DNA of 64,000 nucleotides from Hydrogenophilales bacterium. Its GTDB lineage: Bacteria; Pseudomonadota; Gammaproteobacteria; Burkholderiales; Thiobacillaceae. Within the stretch, counting starts at the first letter, position 1. Every line of letters begins with the position of its first letter. Below, piece after piece: positions 22,009 through 30,589 of this stretch. The notes under the pieces were generated by a model. That model was not told the DNA's origin. It was given only the letters and a program-made list of their open reading frames with translations, and ran no database searches. Location of the stretch: contig JACPYT010000015.1 of NCBI GenBank assembly GCA_016195805.1, forward strand, positions 124,001-188,000, read 5' to 3'. A program made the position numbers and the translations under genes.

Positions 22009-22097
22009 GGGCTTTAGCCCATATCAAAGTCGGAGTCCTCTTGTAGGACATATATCTATTCATGGGCCTCAGCCCTTGTTTTCAGTTGGAGTCGCCC
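22006..22097 (-). repeat. two tandem copies of a short REP-like repeat
   Basis: On the minus strand each unit reads about GACTCC(G/A)ACT, a short spacer, then a GGGC...GCCC palindrome followed by CATGAA. Copy 1 overlaps the start of the antiporter gene, so its CATGAAAGATCGTA supplies the candidate start codon. Copy 2 (about 22060-22097) is more diverged. A third copy is at 37236-37281 at the start of tcdA. Confidence 0.7.
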
Positions 22098-22154
22098 TTC
22101 CGGAATCCCGGCGAAACGCGGCTGGAAAGGCAGGCTTTAGTATACTTGCCGACC

Positions 22155-23141
22155 ATGCGACCCCAACCCATCTCCAACGAACATTTGCTCGCGCTCGCGC
22201 GTCAGGTGCTCGATATCGAAGCCGACGCCTTGCGCGCCCTATCCACCCGGCTCGACGCCGGTTTTGCAGAAGCCGTGCAGCTGATCCTGGCGTGCCGCGG
22301 CCGCGTGGTAGTGTCGGGGATGGGCAAGTCCGGCCATGTCGGCGGCAAGATCGCTGCCACCCTGGCCTCCACCGGGACCCCCGCTTTTTTCATGCATCCG
22401 GGCGAAGCCAGCCACGGCGACCTCGGCATGATCGCGCACGACGACGTGGTGCTGGCGCTGTCGAACTCGGGCGAAAGCAACGAGATCGTCAGCATCGTGC
22501 CGCTCATCAAGCGGCGCGGCGCCAGGCTCATCGCGATGACCGGCAACCCCGGCTCGACCATGGCGCGGGAAGCCGACGTGCATCTCAATGCCGCAGTCGA
22601 CAAGGAAGCCTGCCCGCTCAACCTGGCGCCCACCGCGAGCACCACCGCGGCGCTCGCGCTGGGCGACGCATTGGCCGTGGCGCTGCTGGATGCGCGCGGC
22701 TTTTCGGCCGACGACTTTGCCCGCACCCATCCGGGCGGCAGCCTGGGCCGACGGCTGCTCATTCATGTGCGCGACGTCATGCATACCGGCGATGAGCTGC
22801 CGAAGATCGATCGCGACGCCTCGCTCAAGGATGCCCTGCTCGAAATGACCCGCAAGGGACTCGGCATGACTGCCGTGGTCGACGCGACCGGTAAAGTGGT
22901 GGGCGTATTCACCGACGGCGACCTGCGGCGCGCGCTCGAGCATGCACTCGACCTGCAGCAGGCGCGGGTGACCGACCTGATGACCAAAAACCCGAAGACG
23001 ATCCGCGCGGACGAACTCGCCGTCGCGGCAGTGGAAAAAATGGACACGCTGAAAATCAATGGCCTGCTGGTGGTCGATGCCGACAACATTCTGATGGGCG
23101 CGCTCAATATGCACGACCTGCTGAAAGCGGGGGTGGTGTGA
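22155..23141 (+). CDS. kdsD: arabinose-5-phosphate isomerase
   Basis: Converts ribulose-5-phosphate to arabinose-5-phosphate, the first step of Kdo synthesis for LPS. 328 residues: an N-terminal SIS sugar-isomerase domain with VVVSGMGKSGHVGGKIAATLASTGTPA and SNSGESNEI, then two CBS domains (RDVMHTGDELPKI, and DLMTKNPKTI to the end). The length and order are those of KdsD. ATG at 22155 is chosen because it gives the usual N-terminus; TATACT nine bases upstream could be a -10 only for a start further downstream or a leaderless message. It is the first gene of the LPS cluster and overlaps kdsC by one base (TGATG). Confidence 0.95.
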   Translation: MRPQPISNEHLLALARQVLDIEADALRALSTRLDAGFAEAVQLILACRGRVVVSGMGKSGHVGGKIAATLASTGTPAFFMHPGEASHGDLGMIAHDDVVLALSNSGESNEIVSIVPLIKRRGARLIAMTGNPGSTMAREADVHLNAAVDKEACPLNLAPTASTTAALALGDALAVALLDARGFSADDFARTHPGGSLGRRLLIHVRDVMHTGDELPKIDRDASLKDALLEMTRKGLGMTAVVDATGKVVGVFTDGDLRRALEHALDLQQARVTDLMTKNPKTIRADELAVAAVEKMDTLKINGLLVVDADNILMGALNMHDLLKAGVV

Positions 23142-23683
23142 TGACGGCCGAGGTAATTGATGCAGCCCTGATCACACGCGCGCAAAAAATCCGGCTGATC
23201 GCGTTCGACGTCGACGGCGTGATGACCGACGGCACGCTGTTCCTGGCCGACGACGGACAGGAATACAAGGGCTTCAACTCGCTCGACGGCCATGGCCTGA
23301 AAATGCTCAAGGGCAGCGGCGTGCAACTCGCCATCATCACCGGGCGCAGCTCGCGCGTGGTGGAACACCGTGCCAGGAATCTCGGCATCGAGATCATCCA
23401 CCAGGGCGCGCACGACAAGCTGGTGGTGTACGAAGCACTCTGCCGCGAGTTGAACATCGACTGCGAAGCCACTGCCTACATGGGCGACGACGTGGTCGAT
23501 CTGCCGGTGATGCGGCGTGCCGGTCTGGCGATCACCGTGCCGGCCGCGCCCGAACTGGTCAAGTCATACAGCCATTACACCACCACGCGCGAAGCCGGGC
23601 ACGGTGCGGTGCGCGAGGCCTGTGAGTTCCTGATGCGCGCGCAGGGCACGCTGGACGCGGCATTGGCGCCGTACCTGAAATGA
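23141..23683 (+). CDS. kdsC: 3-deoxy-D-manno-octulosonate 8-phosphate phosphatase
   Basis: HAD-superfamily phosphatase that releases Kdo from Kdo-8-phosphate. 180 residues, normal for KdsC. The catalytic motif FDVDGVMTDG is near residue 22, followed by IITGRSS and, later, YMGDDVVDLPVM. Small alpha/beta proteins of this family form tetramers. The ATG overlaps the kdsD stop; GTG one codon upstream is a less likely alternative. It lies 46 bases before lptC. Confidence 0.95.
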   Translation: MTAEVIDAALITRAQKIRLIAFDVDGVMTDGTLFLADDGQEYKGFNSLDGHGLKMLKGSGVQLAIITGRSSRVVEHRARNLGIEIIHQGAHDKLVVYEALCRELNIDCEATAYMGDDVVDLPVMRRAGLAITVPAAPELVKSYSHYTTTREAGHGAVREACEFLMRAQGTLDAALAPYLK

Positions 23684-23729
23684 CCGCTCACGCACGGCGC
23701 GCTTTGAACGCCGCCCATCCGGGAACGGC

Positions 23730-24305
23730 ATGATCTCACGCGGGCCACTGTGGCTGCCGCTGGCCATCTTGCTGCTACTGGCCGCACTCAGCTTCTGGAT
23801 CGAGCGTTTGGTGGAAAGCCCGGCCAACGGCAGTGCGTCGCCCACCCGGACCGATCCCGAAGGCATCATGGAAAACTTCAATGCGATGCGCACGGACATG
23901 ACAGGCAAACCGCAGTACCGTCTGACTGCAAAAAAACTGCGGCATTATTCGAACAGCAAATTCACCGAACTGGAATCGCCCCGCTTCACGCAGCTGGACG
24001 CGCAATCTGGCGACGTGAGCGCCGTGGCCAGCCAGGCGACCGTGTCCCCCGATGGCAACGAAGTGGATCTGCGTGGCAACGTTCTGGTGGAGCGTGCCGC
24101 CCACGCGGGACAGTCGCTCATGACCGTGCGTTCGGCGCGGCTGCTGGTTTACCCCGAACGCGACCAGTTGCGTTCGCCGGGGCCGGTGGAAATTCACGAT
24201 GCCACCCTGAATGCGAGCGCGGATACGATGGCGTACGACGCCAAGCTGCGCATCCTCAAACTGACAGGACGGGTACACGCCCGCTATATTTCCGGAAAAG
24301 GCTGA
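23730..24305 (+). CDS. lptC: LPS export protein LptC
   Basis: Inner-membrane anchored, periplasmic component that takes LPS from LptBFG and passes it to LptA. 191 residues: one N-terminal membrane helix (LWLPLAILLLLAALSFWIE) and a periplasmic beta-jellyroll with YRLTAKKLRHYSNSKFTELESPRF and VDLRGNVLV. Primary sequence varies in this family, but the context between kdsC and lptA is diagnostic. The lptA ATG follows four bases after its stop. Confidence 0.93.
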   Translation: MISRGPLWLPLAILLLLAALSFWIERLVESPANGSASPTRTDPEGIMENFNAMRTDMTGKPQYRLTAKKLRHYSNSKFTELESPRFTQLDAQSGDVSAVASQATVSPDGNEVDLRGNVLVERAAHAGQSLMTVRSARLLVYPERDQLRSPGPVEIHDATLNASADTMAYDAKLRILKLTGRVHARYISGKG

Positions 24306-24309
24306 CGCC

Positions 24310-24846
24310 ATGAAAAGATTGAACATGAGGGTTTATGCGGTGCTGTGCGCCGCCCTGCTGGCCACCTCCGCGCATGCGGAAAAGGCCGACCGCGACAAAC
24401 CGGTCAACCTTGAAGCGGACACGGTCACGCTCGACGACATCAAGAAAATCAGCGTCTACCAGGGCAATGTGGTGCTGAGCCAGGGCACGCTGATGCTGCG
24501 CGCCGATCGCGTGCAGGTGACCCAGAACGCAGACGGCCTCGACAAGGTCAGCGCCACCGGCCGCCCCGTGGCGTTTCGCCAGAAGGTCGATGGCCGCGAC
24601 GAGTTCATCGAAGGCTACGCCGACCGCATCGAATACGACGGCGTCACCAGCCAGCTCGACCTGATCGGCCAGGCGCAGCTGCGTCGCGGCAGCGACGAAC
24701 TGCACGGCGCACAGATCTCCTACAACGCCAATACCGGATTCTATAAAGTCGTCGGCCAGCCCAACGCAAAAACCCCGAGCGGCCGCGTGCGCGCCGTGAT
24801 CCGTCCGAAACCGCGTACCCCCGAACAGCCCGCAGCCAAACCATGA
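24310..24846 (+). CDS. lptA: periplasmic LPS bridge protein LptA
   Basis: 178 residues with a signal peptide ending ATSAHA near residue 23, then an OstA/LptA jellyroll (PVNLEADTVTLDD, GNVVLSQGTLMLRADRVQV, EGYADRIEYDG). It polymerises into the bridge that carries LPS across the periplasm to LptD. The C-terminus is a positively charged tail. The stop overlaps the lptB start (ATGA). Confidence 0.95.
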   Translation: MKRLNMRVYAVLCAALLATSAHAEKADRDKPVNLEADTVTLDDIKKISVYQGNVVLSQGTLMLRADRVQVTQNADGLDKVSATGRPVAFRQKVDGRDEFIEGYADRIEYDGVTSQLDLIGQAQLRRGSDELHGAQISYNANTGFYKVVGQPNAKTPSGRVRAVIRPKPRTPEQPAAKP

Positions 24847-25565
24847 GCCAGATTACCGTCCAGGGCCTGCGCAAGACGTACGGCAAGCGCACCGTGGTGC
24901 ACGACGTTTCCTTCGACGTCAGAAGCGGCGAAGTCGTCGGCCTGCTCGGGCCCAACGGCGCCGGCAAGACTACCTGTTTTTACATGGTGGTCGGACTGGT
25001 CGCCGCCGACGGCGGCAGCGTGCAAATGGATACGCACGACCTCACCCACATGGCGATCCACCAGCGCGCGCGGCTGGGCCTGTCCTACCTGCCGCAGGAA
25101 CCCTCGATCTTCCGCAAGATGACGGTGGAAGAAAACATCCGCGCCATTCTGGAGCTCAAGCCCTACAGCAAGTCCGAGCGCGAGGAGCACCTCGACAATC
25201 TGCTGGAAGACCTGCACATCGCCCACCTGCGCGAGGCATCGGCGGTCAGCCTGTCCGGCGGCGAACGGCGGCGCGTGGAAATCGCCCGCGCGCTGGCGAT
25301 CAACCCGCGCTTCATCCTGCTCGACGAACCGTTTGCCGGGGTCGACCCCATTGCAGTGCTCGACATCCAGAAGCTGGTGCATTTCCTCATCGAGCGCGAC
25401 ATCGGCGTGCTGATCACCGACCACAACGTGCGCGAAACCCTGGGCATCTGCGATCGCGCCTACATCATCAACGAAGGCCGTGTGCTGATTGCGGGCACGC
25501 CCGACCTCATCATCCAGGACGACAACGCCCGCAAGGTCTATCTGGGCGAAAATTTCCGCCTGTAA
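24843..25565 (+). CDS. lptB: LPS export ABC transporter ATP-binding protein
   Basis: Cytoplasmic ATPase of the LptB2FG transporter. 240 residues with Walker A LLGPNGAGKTT, Q-loop SYLPQEPSIF, signature LSGGERRRVEIARAL, Walker B FILLDEPFAGVD and the H-loop in TDHNVRETL. The partner genes lptF and lptG are not in the window, as is usual. It lies between lptA and rpoN. Confidence 0.97.
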   Translation: MSQITVQGLRKTYGKRTVVHDVSFDVRSGEVVGLLGPNGAGKTTCFYMVVGLVAADGGSVQMDTHDLTHMAIHQRARLGLSYLPQEPSIFRKMTVEENIRAILELKPYSKSEREEHLDNLLEDLHIAHLREASAVSLSGGERRRVEIARALAINPRFILLDEPFAGVDPIAVLDIQKLVHFLIERDIGVLITDHNVRETLGICDRAYIINEGRVLIAGTPDLIIQDDNARKVYLGENFRL

Positions 25566-25636
25566 GGATCGCCCCCTCTTGCGAATCGCGTTAAACTGGC
25601 CTCAAGCCGGCACGCTTTTTGCCGTAGTCAAGATTC

Positions 25637-27070
25637 ATGAAACACAGCCTTCAACTCAAGCTTGGTCAACATCTCACGCTGACACCCCAACTGCAGCAGT
25701 CGATCCGACTGCTGCAGTTGTCGACGCTGGAACTGAACCAGGAACTGGAGCAGATGCTGCAGGACAACCCCCTGCTGGAGCGCGAGGACGAGGACGAAGC
25801 CAGTTACGCGACGGCCGAGGCGCCGGCGCATACGGCCGAGGCCGAAGCGCAAAGCACGGAAACGGCGCTGCCCGAGCATACCGAGTCGGAGCCTGTCACC
25901 GCGCTGGATGACTCCGACTGGAACGATTACAGCGTGGCCAGCGGCGATGACGAAGACAACGATTACACCCAGGGCTCGATATCGGGCGCCACCCTGCGCG
26001 AGCACCTGTTGAACCAGTTGATCGTCAGCCCGCTCACGCTGCGCGACCGCACCCTGGTTGCCGCGCTGATCGACGACCTGGACGATGCGGGTTTCCTGAC
26101 CCAGCCGCTGGAAGACATTACCGCCAGCCTACAAGCCGAACTCGAGGAGCTCGAGCCCGAAGAACTCGAAACCGCCCTCAAGCACCTGCAGAACATGGAT
26201 CCGACCGGGGTCGGCGCACGCAACCTGGCCGAGTGCCTGACCCTGCAACTGCGCGCGCTGCCCCCGGACACGCCCGCGCGCGACGCGGCCATGCGGCTGA
26301 CCGCGCATTACCTGGATCTGCTCGCCGCGCGCGATGTCGGCAAGCTGAAGAAGATGCTTGGCATCGACGATGCCACGCTGCGCGCCGCGCGCGCCCTGAT
26401 CCTGTCCCTGAACCCGCGTCCGGGCGCAGCCTTCGGCGCGGACGACACGCACTACGTGATCCCCGACGTCTACGTGCGCAAGGTCAAGGGCATGTGGATC
26501 GCCAGCCTCAATGCCGATGCCATGCCCAAGCTGCGCGTCAATCGCGTCTATGCCGACATCCTGTCGCGCCACCGCGAAAGCGGCGGCAGCCAGCTCGCCA
26601 GCCAGCTGCAGGAAGCACGCTGGCTGATCAAGAACGTGCAGCAGCGCTTCGATACCATCCTGCGCGTCTCGCAAGCCATCGTCGATCGCCAGAAGCAATT
26701 CTTCGAGCACGGCGAAGTGGCGATGCGCCCGTTGGTGCTGCGCGAGATCGCCGATGCGGTGGAACTGCACGAATCGACCATTTCGCGCGTCACCACGCAA
26801 AAGTACATGATGACGCCGCGCGGCCTGTACGAACTGAAATACTTTTTCGGCAGCCATGTTTCCACCGACAGCGGCGGCGCCTGTTCCTCGACCGCCATTC
26901 GCGCCCTCATCAAGCAGCTGGTGGCCGCCGAAAGCGCCAAGAAACCGCTGTCCGATGGCCAGTTGGCCGAGGTGCTGGGTCAGCAGGGCATCGTGGTGGC
27001 CCGCCGCACGGTCGCCAAATATCGCGAATCGCTGCAGATTCCGCCCGCCAACATGCGTCGCGCACTTTGA
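25637..27070 (+). CDS. rpoN: RNA polymerase sigma54 factor
   Basis: Directs RNA polymerase to -24/-12 promoters and needs an AAA+ activator to open DNA. The Gln/Leu-rich region I starts the 477-residue protein (QHLTLTPQLQQSIRLLQL). An acidic region II follows (about residues 50-115), then the core-binding and helix-turn-helix regions (EIADAVELHESTISRVTTQKYM). The RpoN box ARRTVAKYRE is at 455-464. A likely user of this factor in the window is the promoter at 19275-19290, with the activator at 4850-6280. It is followed by hpf, the classical order. Confidence 0.98.
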   Translation: MKHSLQLKLGQHLTLTPQLQQSIRLLQLSTLELNQELEQMLQDNPLLEREDEDEASYATAEAPAHTAEAEAQSTETALPEHTESEPVTALDDSDWNDYSVASGDDEDNDYTQGSISGATLREHLLNQLIVSPLTLRDRTLVAALIDDLDDAGFLTQPLEDITASLQAELEELEPEELETALKHLQNMDPTGVGARNLAECLTLQLRALPPDTPARDAAMRLTAHYLDLLAARDVGKLKKMLGIDDATLRAARALILSLNPRPGAAFGADDTHYVIPDVYVRKVKGMWIASLNADAMPKLRVNRVYADILSRHRESGGSQLASQLQEARWLIKNVQQRFDTILRVSQAIVDRQKQFFEHGEVAMRPLVLREIADAVELHESTISRVTTQKYMMTPRGLYELKYFFGSHVSTDSGGACSSTAIRALIKQLVAAESAKKPLSDGQLAEVLGQQGIVVARRTVAKYRESLQIPPANMRRAL

Positions 27071-27225
27071 TCGCAAAGGTTTTTCCGGTCCCATCACCTG
27101 AAAGCCTGCGCCACGCTTGAATGTGCCGGGCTTTCGTCCCACAATGAAATCGAGCACAGGCAATCGCTCCTGGAAGTGCGGCAGCAAGGCGACTTCCGGT
27201 TATTTCAGCAGACTGAGGAGGTTCT

Positions 27226-27561
27226 ATGAATTTGACGATTTCCGGCCACCACCTGGAGGTGACCCCAGCCATCCGCGACTACGTTTCCGAGAAACTCGAC
27301 CGCGTCAAACGCCATTTCGACCATGTCATCAACATGACGGTCATCTTGCAGGTGGAAAAACTGGTGCACAAGGTGGAAGCCACGCTGCACGTCAAGGGCC
27401 ATGACTTTCACGCCCACAGCGAGGATGGCAACATGTACGCCGCGATCGATCTTCTGGCCGACAAACTGGATCGCCAGATCGTCAGGCACAAGGAAAAAAC
27501 CTCGAACGTCCACCAGGGGGGTGGCGCACTGAAACACCAACCGTCGGAAAGCCCCGCCTGA
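27226..27561 (+). CDS. hpf: ribosome hibernation promoting factor, short form
   Basis: 111 residues starting MNLTISGHHLEVTPAIRDYV, the conserved HPF/RaiA beginning, with EKLDRVKRHFDHVI and the typical HAHSEDGNMYAAIDLLADKLDRQI. Binds the 30S decoding centre and helps form inactive ribosome dimers in stationary phase. AGGAGG five bases before the ATG is a strong ribosome site. Standing directly after rpoN is the common proteobacterial order. No long-HPF C-terminal domain is present. Confidence 0.95.
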   Translation: MNLTISGHHLEVTPAIRDYVSEKLDRVKRHFDHVINMTVILQVEKLVHKVEATLHVKGHDFHAHSEDGNMYAAIDLLADKLDRQIVRHKEKTSNVHQGGGALKHQPSESPA

Positions 27562-27588
27562 CGTCGCATTCCGGAAGCAAGCCCCCTG

Positions 27589-27625
27589 CGCCCGAAGGTC
27601 TCAGACAGCCCTTCGGGCGTATAAT
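27589..27625 (+). promoter_or_regulatory. hairpin followed by a -10 box before ptsN
   Basis: CGCCCGAAGG (27589-27598) pairs with CCTTCGGGCG (27610-27619), a perfect ten-base stem. It is followed at once by TATAAT (27620-27625), a perfect -10 hexamer. The stem may end the rpoN-hpf transcript (there is no T run), while the -10 would start ptsN-hprK about 35 bases before the ptsN ATG. No clear -35 is seen. Confidence 0.5.
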
Positions 27626-27664
27626 CTGCAGTGCCGGACCCCTCTTCCCCGGCTGTGCACAGGC

Positions 27665-28120
27665 ATGAACCTAATCGCCCCCCTCGTCACCCCTGACACC
27701 ACCTTGCTGGATATCAGCCTCACCAGCAAGAAGAAACTGTTCGAACACGCAGCCGACCTGTTCGCCCGGACCTACGGCCTCAAAGCCTCCGACATCTTCA
27801 CCAGTCTGTTCGAACGCGAACGCCTGGGATCGACTGCACTCGGCCATGGGATTGCCATCCCGCACGGACGCATCAAGGGCCTGAAGGATGCATGCGGCGC
27901 ATTTTATCGACTGGGGAACCCGCTCGAGTTCGACGCCCCCGACAATCAGCCGGTGAGCTTGTGCTTCATCCTGCTGGTCCCCAAGGATGCCAACGAGCGG
28001 CACCTGCAGATTCTGGGCGAACTGGCACAGTTGTTCGGCGACGAGGCCATGCGCGCAAGAATGCTGGGCGCCGCGACCCCGCCCGATCTGATCGCACTGC
28101 TCAAGTCATGGTCAAGCTGA
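27665..28120 (+). CDS. ptsN: nitrogen-PTS EIIA protein
   Basis: PTS fructose-type EIIA domain of the regulatory nitrogen PTS. 151 residues with the phosphorylated histidine H67 in GIAIPHGR. It controls K+ transport and stress responses in other proteobacteria through its phosphorylation state. The neighbour is HPr kinase, and no sugar permease is nearby, so the role is regulatory. HprK begins 16 bases downstream. Confidence 0.96.
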   Translation: MNLIAPLVTPDTTLLDISLTSKKKLFEHAADLFARTYGLKASDIFTSLFERERLGSTALGHGIAIPHGRIKGLKDACGAFYRLGNPLEFDAPDNQPVSLCFILLVPKDANERHLQILGELAQLFGDEAMRARMLGAATPPDLIALLKSWSS

Positions 28121-28136
28121 GTGCACAGGCCGCCGC

Positions 28137-29090
28137 ATGGATGGCCAGTTAAACCACGTTTCGGTCGAAACCCTGTTCCGCGATCTGGCGGATCAGCTCG
28201 GCCTGCAATGGGTGGCCGGACGCAACGGAGGGGAGCGTACCTTGTCATCCGAAACCATCCAGAAACCGACGCTGGCGCTCATCGGGCATCTGAATTTCGT
28301 TCACCCCAACCGGGTTCAGGTACTGGGCTGTGCCGAAATGGACTATCTGCGCGACCTGTCCGAGCCCAGCCTGCAGGAAGCCATCAACCACCTGTTTTCG
28401 AATGAGCTCGCGGCCATCGTCATTTCCAATGGCGAGGCCGTCCCGCCGGTCCTGAGCGAGACGGCCGAGCGCACCGGGACGCCCCTGTTCACCTCGACGC
28501 TGTCCAGTCCGGTCCTGATGTCCTATCTGGGCCATTACCTGACGCAAAGCCTGGCCGAGACGAGCTCGCTGCATGGCGTGTTTCTCGAAGTGCTGGGAAT
28601 GGGCGTCATGATCAAGGGCGATGCCGGCGTCGGCAAGAGCGAGCTGGCGCTGGAACTCGTCACGCGCGGCCACCGCCTGGTGGCCGACGACGTCGTCGAA
28701 CTCAAGCATGTCGCGCCGGAAACGCTCGAAGGCACCTGCCCGGCGCTGCTGCGCGATTTTCTGGAAGTACGCGGCCTCGGCATTCTCAACATCCGCTTCC
28801 TGTTCGGCGAAACAGCGGTCAAACTGCAAAAGAACCTCAGGCTGATCGTCGAACTGGTGCATCCGGAGGAAGTCGGCGAGGTCGGGCTCAACCGCCTCGA
28901 CATGGTGGCCTCGGCCGAAACCATTCTCGGCGTCGCCATCCCCAAGGTGCGCATTCCGGTTGCGGCAGGCCGCAACCTTGCGGTGCTGGTCGAGGTAGCC
29001 GTACGCAACCACATCCTCAAGAGCCGCGGCATCAACCCGGTCGAACAGTTCATCAAGCGCCAGCAGGCCGCCATCGACGGAGACAGTTAG
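28137..29090 (+). CDS. hprK: HPr kinase/phosphorylase
   Basis: Bifunctional enzyme that phosphorylates and dephosphorylates a serine of HPr-type proteins. 317 residues with a variable N-terminal domain and a kinase domain with Walker A GDAGVGKS (161-168) followed by RGHRLVADDVVEL. The signature LEVRGLGILNIR and C-terminal AAGRNLAVLVEVAVRNHILK complete the family pattern. In betaproteobacteria it is typically next to ptsN, as here. Its TAG stop is the first triplet of structured element B. Confidence 0.96.
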   Translation: MDGQLNHVSVETLFRDLADQLGLQWVAGRNGGERTLSSETIQKPTLALIGHLNFVHPNRVQVLGCAEMDYLRDLSEPSLQEAINHLFSNELAAIVISNGEAVPPVLSETAERTGTPLFTSTLSSPVLMSYLGHYLTQSLAETSSLHGVFLEVLGMGVMIKGDAGVGKSELALELVTRGHRLVADDVVELKHVAPETLEGTCPALLRDFLEVRGLGILNIRFLFGETAVKLQKNLRLIVELVHPEEVGEVGLNRLDMVASAETILGVAIPKVRIPVAAGRNLAVLVEVAVRNHILKSRGINPVEQFIKRQQAAIDGDS

Positions 29091-29349
29091 GGCATCAAGA
29101 ATGAATAAGTTGAATATTCGTTGCTTCGAATTCGCGATGGATGCAAGGCGCCGCCCAATGTCGTTCATTGGGCAAGGCTTGCAACGCCGCAGACGCGCGA
29201 ATTCGAGGCAACCCTCCGGGCCGGTGCGTCTGTGCGCACATCTCTTTGTCGCAAGCCGCTTGTTGTGAATGACACAACGGCGCGCCTTGCTTCGCGGCCT
29301 GCACGCAAAGACGTGCCGGCGAATGTCCAACTTATTTATTCTTGACGCC
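29088..29349. repeat. structured intergenic element, copy B
   Basis: Fills the hprK-rapZ gap. Outer arms 29091-29120 and 29320-29349 pair over 30 positions: 26 Watson-Crick, two G-T and two A-C. Inner arm 1 is closed by 29124-29136 with 29196-29208 and holds a hairpin CCCAATG/CATTGGG (29154-29172). Inner arm 2 is closed by runs near 29219-29235 and 29304-29320 and holds GTTGTG/CACAAC. The same segments occur in copy A in the opposite orientation, with different but still paired hairpin stems. rapZ starts two bases after the element and has no visible Shine-Dalgarno sequence. Confidence 0.85.
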
Positions 29350-29351
29350 TA

Positions 29352-30188
29352 ATGCAGATCGTTCTGGTATCGGGCTTGTCGGGTTCGGGCAAAAGCATCG
29401 CCATCGCGGTGCTGGAAGACGTCGGCTACTACTGCGTCGACAACCTGCCGCTGGCCATGCTGCAGCCCCTGGTCGATTACCTGCAGCGCGAGGGGCATGA
29501 ACGCATCGCCATTGCCATCGACGCCCGCAGCAGCGCGAGCTTTTCGCAGCTGCCGCAGATCGCGGAAGCCCTGCGCAATCAGGGCGCGGACCTGCGGGTC
29601 ATTTTCCTCGAAGCCAAGACGCTGACCCTGGTCCAGCGCTTTTCCGAAACGCGGCGCCGGCATCCGCTCTCCAGCGACACGGTTTCGCTGCAGGAAGCCA
29701 TCCAGCTCGAACGCGAGATGCTCGCCGACATCGCGCCGCTGGCGCACCGCATCGACACCAGCGACCTCTCTGCCGCGGCGCTGCGCCTCTGGATCAAGGA
29801 CCTGATCGGGCAGGACCGCTCGCGCATCACGCTGCTGTTCGAGTCCTTCGGCTTCAAGCACGGCATCCCGCTCGACGCCGACCTGGTGTTCGACGTACGC
29901 TGCCTGCCCAACCCGCACTATGTCGCCGAGCTGCGTCCGCTCACCGGGCGCGACCAGCCGGTCAAGGACTTTCTCGAAGACAGCCCCAACGCCATGGCGC
30001 TGCTGGCGGACATCCGCGGCTTCGTCGAGAACTGGCTGCCGTGCTTCATTCGCGACCACCGCGCCTATCTGACGGTCGCCATCGGCTGCACCGGCGGCCA
30101 GCACCGCAGCGTGTATTTTGCGGAGACGCTGGCCGCCGCCTTCCGCGAACGCGAGCAGGTGCTGGTGCGGCACCGCGAATTGTCCTGA
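29352..30188 (+). CDS. rapZ: RNase adapter protein RapZ
   Basis: 278 residues with N-terminal P-loop GLSGSGKS (8-15), the motif YYCVDNLP, and a C-terminal RNA-binding domain with [14 protein letters not shown]. In enterobacteria RapZ presents the GlmZ small RNA to RNase E and senses glucosamine-6-phosphate. Whether that small-RNA circuit exists here is unknown. The start ATG is fixed by the conserved [14 protein letters not shown]. It lies in the usual ptsN-hprK-rapZ order and overlaps the next start (TGATG). Confidence 0.95.
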   Translation: MQIVLVSGLSGSGKSIAIAVLEDVGYYCVDNLPLAMLQPLVDYLQREGHERIAIAIDARSSASFSQLPQIAEALRNQGADLRVIFLEAKTLTLVQRFSETRRRHPLSSDTVSLQEAIQLEREMLADIAPLAHRIDTSDLSAAALRLWIKDLIGQDRSRITLLFESFGFKHGIPLDADLVFDVRCLPNPHYVAELRPLTGRDQPVKDFLEDSPNAMALLADIRGFVENWLPCFIRDHRAYLTVAIGCTGGQHRSVYFAETLAAAFREREQVLVRHRELS

Positions 30189-30550
30189 TGCTGCTGCGCG
30201 CGGGCGATGCGGCAGTCCTCCTCGCAGGAACGGGACTCGTCGTCGCGCTGACCCTGTATGCCTGGGGCGGTGTGCAAGGCGACACCGCCGTCATCCGCGC
30301 AGCCGGCCGGGTGATTGAAACCACCTCGCTCGCCCACGCCCGACTGTTTTCCGTCAATGGCCCGCTCGGCACGACGCAGATCGAAATCCAGCCCGGCCGC
30401 GCCCGCATCGCGCGCGACCCGTCGCCGCGCCAGTTGTGCGTCAAGCAAGGCTGGCTGACGCAGTCCGGCCAGGCGGCGTTGTGCCTGCCCAATCAGGTCA
30501 GCCTCGAAATCCGCGGCCGCACCTCTGCCTATGACACGCTCGGTTATTGA
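30188..30550 (+). CDS. NusG domain II-containing small membrane-anchored protein
   Basis: 120 residues: an N-terminal membrane helix (AAVLLAGTGLVVALTLYAW) and a beta-rich outside domain with TTQIEIQPGRARIARDPSPRQLCVKQGWL and SLEIRG. This is the stand-alone NusG domain II family, often found beside S-component-like 'Gx' membrane proteins, as here. The function is not established. The start overlaps the rapZ stop; the stop codon itself sits inside a perfect hairpin (30541-30580). Confidence 0.8.
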   Translation: MLLRAGDAAVLLAGTGLVVALTLYAWGGVQGDTAVIRAAGRVIETTSLAHARLFSVNGPLGTTQIEIQPGRARIARDPSPRQLCVKQGWLTQSGQAALCLPNQVSLEIRGRTSAYDTLGY

Positions 30551-30580
30551 TGGGAAACTTGAGCTTCCCATCAATAACCG
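30541..30580. other. perfect 16-base-pair hairpin across a stop codon
   Basis: 30541-30556 pairs perfectly with 30565-30580 around an eight-base loop. The stop codon of the NusG-domain gene (30548-30550) lies within the left stem. No T run follows, so it is not a standard intrinsic terminator. It could block 3' exonucleases or slow ribosomes at termination (inference). Confidence 0.8.
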
Positions 30581-30589
30581 GCCGCTTTA

